This document shows positions 12,760 through 20,455 of a stretch of 64,000 nt of DNA, piece by piece. The position numbers and the translations under genes are program-made. How positions within the stretch are numbered: the first letter of the stretch is position 1; the number at the start of each line of letters is the position of its first letter. Source of the stretch: Bathynomus jamesi (taxonomy: Eukaryota; Arthropoda; Malacostraca; Isopoda; Cirolanidae); the NCBI GenBank assembly GCA_023014485.1, contig JAJOZX010000940.1:253501-317500 (forward strand), read 5' to 3'. Below the pieces are notes generated by a model. The model searched no databases. It had not been told where the DNA came from and saw nothing but the letters and a program-made list of their open reading frames with translations.

Positions 12760-12764
<5 letters not shown>
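11102..12764. other. Unassigned AT-rich sequence
   Basis: I see no convincing coding region, terminal repeat or RNA gene. It may be more of the Polinton-like element's non-coding or eroded part, but nothing in the sequence shows that. Confidence 0.4.
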
Positions 12765-12795
<31 letters not shown>

Positions 12796-12977
12796 TCTAC
12801 AACGCGTGTTGTCGTTCATCGTTCTCTATGTTTTCCCCCTTTATTGCGTATTTCTCTGCGATACACGATCTACATATTTGTCGTGGATAAAACATGATGG
12901 TAGGACGCCTCAGTAATTATGTAAATAACCGTTGCTGAAGTCGACGCCGTAACTAAATTGACAGTACGGCTATTAAC

Positions 12978-13027
<50 letters not shown>
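12765..13027. repeat. TA microsatellites flanking a short spacer
   Basis: (TA)n runs occupy 12765-12794 and 12981-13027. The second supplies the TA target of the mariner derivative that starts at 13028. Confidence 0.9.
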
Positions 13028-13030
<3 letters not shown>

Positions 13031-13769
13031 GGTGGGCCGAAAGTCTGGATCCATAGGAAAATATTTATTTTAATACATAAATTACAACAAATGGTAAATA
13101 CTAAAATGAATATCAACTTTAAATCGTAAATGCGTATCCGTGATACTGTACAGTGGTTCGTACTCCAGTATAAACAACAAATTATAACAAATGCTCAAAT
13201 TGGCGGCCTCTGACATCGAGACACTTAGGGATGGAATTTATGATTTTTAATAATTCTTCGAATTGAAGTTCTCGAGATGCGTGTTTTACATGTATTTGAT
13301 AATCTTCTTGTTGACTTTACTGGACTATTCGTTAAAGTTTCACATACCATTGCAGAGGTATTTTCATCAGTTGCAGTTTTTGGACGACCAGAACGCCGTC
13401 GATCATGTACACTTCCTGTTTCTTTGAAACGTTTAAACAACTTGCCAACAGTCGCATGTGTTACTGGATGCTTATCAGGATGATTTCTATTGAATTCGGT
13501 AGCAACTTCTCTGTGTGTAGCGTCCTGTCTTGCGTACATGAGCACAAGTTCTACCCGGTCTTCTGTTGTTAGATTCGAAGCCATTTCTGGGCTGAAATAA
13601 AAAAAGTATTTGAGTATTTATACTGGAGTACGAACTACTGTACAGTACAGTATCACGGATACGCATTTACGAGTTAAAGTTGATATTCATTTTAAGTATT
13701 TACCATTTGTTGTAATTTATGTATTAAAATAAATATTTTCCTATGGATCCAGACTTTCGGCCCACCCTG
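13028..13769 (-). mobile_element. Non-autonomous mariner-like element with about 150-bp TIRs
   Basis: A 742-bp element bounded by near-identical inverted repeats (13028-13173 and 13619-13769, tip CAGGGTGGGCCGAAAGTC) and by TA on both sides. Between the TIRs lies only the N-terminal, DNA-binding part of a transposase on the minus strand. The catalytic domain is absent, so this is an internal-deletion derivative mobilised, if at all, in trans. Confidence 0.88.
13225..13584 (-). pseudogene. Transposase N-terminal helix-turn-helix domain only
   Basis: 119 codons, undamaged to the stop. It matches the DUF4817-type N-terminus of mariner-like transposases: a first HTH (EDRVELVLMYARQDATHREV), a GRPKT linker, then the start of a second HTH (RRLSNTCKTRISRTSIRRII). 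The two HTHs normally recognise the TIRs, so an expressed product could in principle bind TIRs without cutting. It ends just before the catalytic core would begin. Confidence 0.8.
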
Positions 13770-13771
13770 TA

Positions 13772-13787
13772 TATTATATATATAGTA

Positions 13788-13840
<53 letters not shown>

Positions 13841-13946
13841 TATAACTGCAAACACGCAGTATAATTAACGTAAAGAACGACGCTTTGTATAGGAGAATTA
13901 CCCGCGCAAGATGAGAGCGAAAGAACGAAACAAATGAAAAAATGAG

Positions 13947-13978
<32 letters not shown>
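13772..13978. repeat. TG/TA microsatellites
   Basis: TA and TG repeats lie at 13772-13839 and 13949-13978, with about 110 bp of unassigned sequence between them. Confidence 0.85.
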
Positions 13979-13980
<2 letters not shown>

Positions 13981-14339
13981 TCAGAAGTCTGATGTGTGAG
14001 AATGTGATGTGTGATGTGTGAGAACGAGCCGAAACGCTGCGTAAAAACTGCCATGAAATTTTTTTCCTACTCAACATCTCGTCAGGGAATGTTTATTTGT
14101 TTGTTTGTTTTTCTCTCGCAACTTCATAAAGGAAGGCGAGGAGGAAAAATGGCTCCTTTTTTTTAATATCTCTCATGAAAGACCATGAAAGAAACCTCAT
14201 AAAGGAAGGTAGGGGATCCTCATGAAGGACGGTGAGGAGGAAATTCTCAAGTTGATCCATGTCTGTCTTTCCAAATGCGGGCATACTACTAGATTAATTA
14301 GCAAAAAAATTCGGTGCTGAGGAAGTCATGCTGGCGATC
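13979..14339. other. Unassigned sequence with a degenerate short repeat
   Basis: No gene is seen. Between 14120 and 14250 a degenerate unit of the form CTCATRAARGAMGGYGAGGAGGAAA recurs about four times on the plus strand, interrupted by other sequence. Confidence 0.4.
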
Positions 14340-14835
14340 CAATAGAGCTTTCACGTAGAGCTTTCACGTAGTGTTGCTAAATTCAACATTTCGATCGCTG
14401 TTGGGTGGTATGGTGTAGTAGGTCTCTACTTCATTGAGAATGAAACCGGAAAATTAGTAACGGAAAGGCAAAATTCATATTGTCAGATGCTACAGGACTT
14501 CTACTTACCACAACTAATTAGTTTGTCCCATAAAAGAAATAAATGCATTACCCAAGCTTTACAGTGGTTTCAATAGGATGGAGCACCTCCACACACTGCT
14601 TGTGAAATTCGCAACTTTTTGAGGAAGCATTTTTCCGTGTGACTAATCTCCCTTCATAAGTCAGTGGAATGGTCCCCATACTCAACTGACCTCACATTAA
14701 AGACAGAATGTATTCTACCAAGCCGAAGACACTTGGAAACGTACATACCAAAGTCTATGAGGTAATCACCAATATCCCAGCTGAGCTATTTCCAAATATA
14801 ACGTCAAACATGTACGCTGAACATGTTGTTTAATT
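14340..14835 (+). pseudogene. Mariner-like transposase, C-terminal relic
   Basis: Broken frames give a recognisable mariner transposase second half: a VWYGVVGLYF-like strand, then FQ-stop-DGAPPHTA holding the second catalytic Asp (about 14570-14595), then EWSPYSTDLT, where the Asp of the usual SPDLTPLD is still present but the frame is lost. A degraded C-terminal helix follows to about 14835. It has multiple stops and no TIRs identified. Confidence 0.7.
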
Positions 14836-14953
14836 AAAGTTAATAAACTCCTATGTTTTACGTACCAATTGCGTTTGTCTTTTTGAGTAGATTCCGTTTT
14901 GTTTTTAACGTAGAACATTTATTTAGAAACAGGAAAATTTTTCGGGAACACCT

Positions 14954-14977
14954 GGTGTGTGTGTATATATATATATA

Positions 14978-15015
<38 letters not shown>
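14954..15015. repeat. Compound TG/TA/GA microsatellite
   Basis: (TG)n, (TA)n and (GA)n runs follow one another directly before a CR1 LINE tail. Confidence 0.9.
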
Positions 15016-15232
15016 CTCCTCCACAGTGAAGGAAAATAGCTTTGTTGTCAGGGAACAAAGAATATTTAAAGAGTTACCAAAAAAATAAGAAATGCAATTG
15101 GTATTCGTGTGGACGTCTTCAAAAGAGGACAAGAACCTGGCTTAAGACAATCCCAGATGAGCCGAGTGTGCCTGCCTTAACCAAGCAAACTCCAGAGGTA
15201 GGGCCATGAGTCTGACCTCCATGTGAGGAGCG
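15016..15232 (+). pseudogene. CR1-type LINE 3' end fragment
   Basis: This is a short 5'-truncated piece of the extreme C-terminus of a CR1-like reverse transcriptase ORF and its 3' UTR. It keeps the pattern ENSFVV-R-F..LP....GVDVFKR..D and the phrase IPDEPSVP. It is homologous to 24281-24445, 39690-39925, 51400-51690 and 53750-54020. Confidence 0.7.
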
Positions 15233-15353
15233 ATCGTTACGCAAAACCCATATAAGGTTACAAGGTGTATATACAGTATATATATATATATATATATTTT
15301 TTGTGGGGTGACACTTTCCGTAACAGAAGCTAAAACAAATTATATAAAGTATC

Positions 15354-15556
15354 GGAGCTATTGAAGAATAGGGACCCCAACCTTCTTTAGTTAGGCTTAT
15401 ATGGCTAACTAACGAAAATATCACGACCTAACCTAACCAATCGTTAGGTTAACTGTACGCCCTTGACGATTGGTTAGGTTAGGTCATGATATTTTCGTTA
15501 GTTAGCCTTATAAAGCTAACTAAAGAAGGCTGGGGTCCCTATTCTTCAATAGCTCC
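15354..15556. mobile_element. Fold-back element 1 (GGAGC tips, 8-bp TSD)
   Basis: A 203-bp near-perfect palindrome with tips GGAGCTATTGAAG ... CTTCAATAGCTCC, flanked by a perfect 8-bp duplication AAAGTATC (15346-15353, 15557-15564). Each arm carries the core CGATTGGTTAGGTTAGG...ATATTTTCGTTAGTTAG. 8-bp TSDs with GG-initial tips fit Merlin-type transposition; the Merlin assignment is inferred from the copy at 16853-17441. Confidence 0.85.
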
Positions 15557-15564
15557 AAAGTATC

Positions 15565-15858
15565 TATAAACATTTTTATTGTCGAAAAAATATATGTTGG
15601 TCCTGATTAGGTTAGGTTACTCTAGGTTAGGTTAGTTAAAATTAGATTAGATTACGTTAGGCTGGATTAACGAGTACCTCACTATTTAATAACAACAGAA
15701 ACCACCCTTCGAGCCTCCAGTTGCGCCCGAAACACTTATCACGCCCTTCTAAGTTCGTAGCATTAATGTTAGGTTGGATTAAATTAGGTTTGGTTAGTTA
15801 GTTTTTTAAATACATGCATATGAAAAAGTGGGTACCTCGCTTATGCAAAGAAAAGCAC

Positions 15859-15860
<2 letters not shown>
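15565..15860. other. GGTTAGG-rich non-coding stretch
   Basis: No gene is seen. Variants of GGTTAGGTT, TTAGATTAG and GGTTGGATTA are scattered from 15600 to 15810. This may be eroded telomere-like or fold-back core sequence. Confidence 0.4.
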
Positions 15861-15909
<49 letters not shown>

Positions 15910-15928
15910 CGCGCGTGTGTGTGAGAGA
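15861..15928. repeat. (GT)n(GC)n(GT)n microsatellite
   Basis: A pure alternating purine-pyrimidine tract of about 65 bp, with a central GC run. Confidence 0.92.
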
Positions 15929-16168
15929 GTTCAATTATTTACTTTCAATATACAGAAAATTTTAATTTAGGTAATGTTTAATAATTTTCTCCAGTTTTAT
16001 GTCTCAAAATATGAGAGCAATTTTAAACAAAGGAGAAAAATAGGTTCTAAATTGAACATATTTTGACGCTTTCCTGCGTAATTACAGAAGTCATTTCCCA
16101 AATTTTGAAGTTAAAAAAATTACTTCCACATAAAATGAAAACAAAAAATGCGAAACATATATAGGGTA

Positions 16169-16228
16169 TACACACACACACACACACATACACACACACA
16201 CACACACATACACATACACACACACACA
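16169..16228. repeat. (CA)n microsatellite
   Basis: An interrupted CA tract that abuts the left tip of the Tc1 element. Confidence 0.9.
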
Positions 16229-16456
16229 GTGTCGCTCATAAGTATTCGCAGAGAGAAATATTTCAGTTATATTCGTCCTTATCTTTTGTACCAAGCAAAG
16301 GATAGTTATGAAAAGTTTACCGTTCGTTTGGAAGAATTTAACAAAAAAAAAAAATTAATTTAACTCCAACATTTAAAAAAAACGCTAAAGAATTTCAGGA
16401 AAATTAAAAGAGTTAAACTGTAAAAAGTTTTCGTACATTTATTTACAAAATTATTT

Positions 16457-16617
16457 GGATACCTGAAGGTCAGAGCCCCCAGCCTTCTTTAGTTAGCTTT
16501 ATAAGGCTAACTAACGAAAAGACCTAACGATTGGTTAGGTTAGGTCGTGATATTTTCGTTAGTTAGCCTTATAAGGCTAACTAAGGAAGGCTGGGGGCCC
16601 TGATCTTCAGGTGATCC
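16457..16617. mobile_element. Fold-back element 2
   Basis: A 161-bp palindrome (tips GGATACCTGAAG ... CTTCAGGTGATCC) flanked by a perfect 8-bp duplication AATTATTT (16449-16456, 16618-16625). It interrupts the left TIR of the Tc1 element, whose uninterrupted partner is at about 18362-18385. It shares the CCAGCCTTCTTTAGTTAG and CGATTGGTTAGG core with element 1. Confidence 0.87.
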
Positions 16618-16852
16618 AATTATTTAATACTTTGTGTCCAACTTTTGCTTGAATGACTTCAGTGATTCGTTTCGGATATTTTTCTGCAAGGTTTCGACAT
16701 CTCTCAATAGAAATTTTAGCTCATTCCTCGAAGGAAAATTGTTGTACCTCGGAGGGTTTCTCTTACGGACAACTTTTTTCAAATTAAACCATAAATTCTC
16801 GAATAAATTGAGAACTGGGCTTTGACTGGGCCACCCGGGAAGCTTGAAATTC

Positions 16853-17441
16853 GGAGCAAATGTAGTTTACGTCCCCCTGTGGTGCCTAGTGTAGTTTACG
16901 TTCCCGTACATTATCCCGTACATTACCTAATTTAAAAAAATGTCCGTACTTACGTATTAACGGGGGGCCACCACATATTAATGATTGGTTAGGTTAAGTT
17001 GTAATATTTTCGTTAGTTGAAAATTTCTAATACATCATATTTTTTAAATAGCAATATTTTTTAAAATATTTACAATGATTTATATTTCAAATATTTACAA
17101 TGATTAATACGTGTTACACATTAGAAACATTTGTTTCTGGAGGCCAAAAATTTTTAATAGCATTAAGAATGGAATTGAATGGATCATGATCATGTACCAA
17201 CTGTCGCCACATAAATTCAGCAAGATATGACTCTTAAAAAATATGATGTATTAGAAATTTACAACTAACGAAAATATTACAACTTAACCTAACCAATCAT
17301 CAATATGTGGTGGTCCCCCCGTTAATACGTAAGTACCAAAATGTCTCCTAAAGATCCTAGTGTAGTTTACGTTCCCCAACTTTGACCTAGTGTAGTTTGT
17401 GTCCCCTTTTGCGTCAGGGGGACGTAAACTACACTTGCTCC
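16853..17441. mobile_element. Fold-back element 3, carrying a Merlin/IS1595-like transposase tail
   Basis: A 589-bp element with inverted arms (GGAGCAAATGTAGTTTACG ... CTACACTTGCTCC) and near-perfect 8-bp duplications (TGAAATTC at 16845-16852, CGAAATTC at 17442-17449), inserted in the Tc1 transposase. The arms also pair at GATTGGTTAGGTTAAGTTG...TTTTCGTTAGTTG and again around the segment AAATTTCTAATACATCAT. The loop holds a transposase fragment at 17114-17233. Confidence 0.85.
17114..17233 (-). pseudogene. C-terminal fragment of an IS1595/Merlin-like transposase
   Basis: About 39 codons reading [11 protein letters not shown] ... [17 protein letters not shown], closed by TAA. The phrase ESYLxEFMWR near the C-terminus is typical of the DDE_Tnp_IS1595/ISXO2 family that defines Merlin elements, which make 8-9 bp duplications. 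It is recognised from memory, not by search. It links the fold-back family to Merlin. Confidence 0.65.
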
Positions 17442-18609
17442 CGAAATTCTTTTGTTGAAGCCATTTCACGGTGCTCTTACTTTTATGTTTTGGATTATTA
17501 TCTTCTTGTAGTACCCAACTGCGACCCATTCGGAACTCCCGAACTAAAGGCAACACATTTTCTTCTAAAATTTCCTGATATATCTTCGAATTCATATTCC
17601 ATTGATGATGACACGCTTTCCTGGATCAGAAGCACTAAAGCACCACCATGTTTAGCCAAAGGATGTTATTTTCCTCAAATGCAGTATTTGATTTTCGCCA
17701 AACATACCCTTACTCATTGTTCCCGAATAATTCAATTTTGGTCTCGTCTTTCCAGAGAACGTTTTTTCACAGTGCAAATTCATCATTTTGATGATTCTTG
17801 GAGTATTTCAAACGAGCTCGTTTGTGCGCTTTTCGTAGCAGAGATTTTCTTCGTGCAACTCTTCCATGCAGACCGTGCTTTCTCAATGTATGACCTACAG
17901 TAGAGGGATGGACATCCATCTTAGACGGTCTTAATGTTTAGTAAATATCACCTGCAATAACTCGTGGATTCGCAGCAGCCATTCTTTCAATCCATCTAGC
18001 TGTAGGTTCTGAAATTTTGCAAGGTCGTCCACACTTTGGTAGAGTTTTGATTGTTCCAAAGCCTTTCTATTTCTTTATAACTTCACCAACCGTCGTAACT
18101 AGAATTCAAAGTTATTCTCGTATCTTCCTGTAACTCTTTCCAAACTCGTGTGCAACAATAACATATCTCTTAAGATCTGTAGACAGCTCTTTAACACGAC
18201 GATCCATTGCTTACTAATTGCTTGTAGAGTCATCTCTCTTCCATGAAGATTCACAGAGAAAATCTTAGAATTCAGAATTACCAACAGTCTCTAATTAATA
18301 AACAGCCAACTACTGATAAAAAATTTTAAATTCTTCAAGCCTGAGGTGGACACACAAAGTATTAAATAATTTTGTAAATAAATGTACGAAAACTTTTGGA
18401 TTTTAACTTTTTTCATTTTTCTCAAATTCTTTGATGTTTTACATTATATGTTGGAGTTAAACTGATTTTTTTATTTGTTAAATTTTTCCAAGCGAACAGT
18501 AAACTTTTCATAATTATCCTATAGTGGTACAAAAGATAAGGACGAATATAACTGACATATTTCTCTGTACGAATACTTATGAGCGCCACTGAATATACCT
18601 TGGTTAACC

Positions 18610-18958
18610 TTTGTTTTGCTTCCGCCCAAATTGTTCATTCTGACGAAGGTCAACCTTGTCACTCCACCTTAGACCTACAGTTTAACGTGGAATCCTAGAA
18701 TCCGAATCACGCCCCACCAGGCAGTCAGAAATTACAATGTCCTCCTCCGGACTCGCTCTCACAACTTCCCGATCAGCAGCCCAGCGTCTTATTCGCAAGG
18801 CTACACAGGGTACCTATTTATCTACAAACCAATTTTTATTGTGTGGAAGGATGAACAACTGGGTTTGCTGCCTGCCGCCTGCCGTCACTGGGTCTCGATC
18901 CCAGGGCCGATGGATTCGTAGTCAGCGGTGCTAACCACTACACCACCGAGGTGCAACT
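18610..18958 (-). repeat. tRNA-derived composite SINE
   Basis: Read on the minus strand, it begins with a tRNA-like head (18884-18956: A-box-like TGGTGTAGTGG, B-box-like GGGATCGAGACCC). A linker with TTTGTAGATAAATAGGTACC follows. A second tRNA-like module comes next (GACGCTGGGCTGCTGATCGG, then GTGAGAGCGAGTCC), and then a unique tail to about 18610. The same second module and tail recur on the plus strand at 62885-63120. Pol III-transcribed by family. Confidence 0.72.
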
Positions 18959-18963
18959 ATATA

Positions 18964-20450
18964 CAGGGTGTTTCGCAACCGGTCTGCCATACTTTGGGGT
19001 GATAGCGAGTAAAAACGTTAATACAACATAGGTGCTATTTCCAACCGTTGCGGGGCTACAGACGTTTTAAAATGTGCAAACAACAATCCCTACTTGTATG
19101 TAATTCGATAGATGGCAGCACTGGTGGTAGTTTCGGTTAACGAAGTTACCACTACGAATCCTGTTTTTCTTTCAGTTGGTTCTGATATGTGGTACGAGAC
19201 ACTGTGTTGCGCTGAGGTAAACAATCAAAATGAATCAACAGTTCACACCCGCTGAATACGCTGATATCCATTTCACTTATGGATTCTGTGATGGTACCAG
19301 CACAAAGCGGCAGTTGAGGAATATCGAAGACGTTTTCCGAACCGCCGAATACCGAAGAGGCAAGTGTTTAGTGACACACACCAGAGATTAAGGAAACAAG
19401 AACACTTGTTCCACGTAACGAAGAACATGTAGCACGACGGCCCGTTGCTGTGGAGGAGCGCATACTGGACCTAGTACAACGTAGCCCGACTACCAGTGTT
19501 CGAAGGATTTCTAGACGAATTGGTGAATCCGCATCGCGTGTATGGCGAACCATACATAAAGCTCTTCAACCGGATGATTACGATAAACGTGTTCAATTTT
19601 GCCAGGGATGGTTTATGCATTACCAAATTCTTAATCGCATACTGTTTAGTGATGAAGCACAATTCATTCGGATGGAATTAACAAGAGACGAAATTCCCAC
19701 TTGTGGTCCCGCCGATAATCCCTGCGGTATCGTTGAAGGAAACTTTCAACATCGATTCTCGGTGAGTGTTTGGTGCGGTGTAATTGGGGCTCAGCTGATT
19801 GGACAGTTCGTTTTGGAACAACGATTAACTGCTGATATTTATCTGAACTTCCTGAAGAAGGAATTGCCACTTTTGATGGAGGACGTGCCCTTGGAGACAA
19901 GGCGCAGAATGTTCTTACAGTACGATGGGACGCCGCCACATTTTGGTCGTCATGTTATGGATTACTTGAATCAGCGGTACGGGAATCGTTGGATTGGTCG
20001 TGCTGGTCCAATATCGTGGCTCCCGAGATCTCCGGACCTAACCCGATTACATTTCTTTTTATGGGGCCTTATGAAAGAGATGGTCTACAAGACCAAAGTA
20101 CAAACGAGAGAGGAACTCTTACGTCGGATTATGGATGCCGTTGCTTACATACGAGAACACCCCGAAGTGATTCAATGGGCAGCGGACTCTTGTTTGGAAC
20201 GAGCAAGGCTGTGCAATGTGCATTGAAATCCGAGGCGGACATTTTGAACATTTATAAGGTGTATCTCATAACGATGTAGAAATAAATACATCAGATTAAT
20301 ATTCTCGTTTATTTTTTTCCGTGCACTTAAAACGTCCGTAGCTCCGCAACGGTTGGAAATAGCACCGATGTTGTATTAACTTTTTTACTCTACATCACCC
20401 CCTCCCCAAATCACCCCACAAAGTATGGTAGAACGTTGTGAAACACCCTG
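18964..20450 (+). mobile_element. DD41D mariner-like transposon with about 110-bp TIRs
   Basis: Inverted ends CAGGGTGTTTCGCAACCGG ... GTGAAACACCCTG pair over about 110 bp (the inner part includes GCTATTTCCAACCGTTGCGG). TA precedes the left tip; the right flank reads TGTA. One transposase frame on the plus strand occupies most of the interior. Confidence 0.87.
19230..20226 (+). pseudogene. DD41D mariner-like transposase
   Basis: The ATG at 19230 (MNQQFTPAEYADI) opens the HTH domain, broken by a stop and frameshift near 19390. The frame from 19450 holds the second HTH and the catalytic core. The first Asp is in LFSDEAQFI, the second in LQYDGTPPHF. 41 residues later, where LTPLDFFLWG is expected, the sequence reads LTRLHFFLWG. 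The third catalytic residue is therefore His, and together with the frameshift this copy should be inactive. The spacing fits the DD41D lineage of Tc1/mariner elements (rosa/visitor-like). Confidence 0.85.
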
Positions 20451-20455
20451 TGTAT

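Larger units (their letters stand above)
16630..18207 (-). pseudogene. Tc1-like transposase (DD34E type), interrupted
   Basis: The reading starts at an ATG at 18207 (MDRRVKELS). It runs through an HTH region, then the first catalytic Asp in WKDETKIELFG (about 17715-17760) and the second Asp in LQEDNNPKH (about 17500-17526). After the fold-back insertion, the Glu sits in PVLNLFENLW (about 16780-16840). All three catalytic positions can still be seen, but stops and frameshifts lie throughout and a 589-bp fold-back element separates the second Asp from the Glu. A cut-and-paste transposase by family; not functional here. Confidence 0.82.
16227..18591 (-). mobile_element. Tc1-like DNA transposon carrying two nested fold-back insertions
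   Basis: Tips CAGTGTCGCTCATAAGTATT (16227) and the inverted partner ending GAGCGCCACTG (18591) bound long TIRs of about 220 bp (left to about 16455, right from about 18365). The transposase lies on the minus strand. Two fold-back elements sit inside it: 16457-16617 in the left TIR and 16853-17441 in the transposase. A flanking TA duplication is not preserved. Without the insertions the element would be about 1.6 kb, the usual Tc1 size. Confidence 0.85.

Noticed and set aside
13692..14054. ORFs of repeating Ile-Tyr across TA microsatellites (also near 14923, 23283, 25723)
   Set aside because: Translations of (TA)n; no coding evidence.
18884..18956. Functional tRNA gene
   Set aside because: Acceptor stem pairing is poor and it is fused to SINE sequence; the same holds for 63604-63690.
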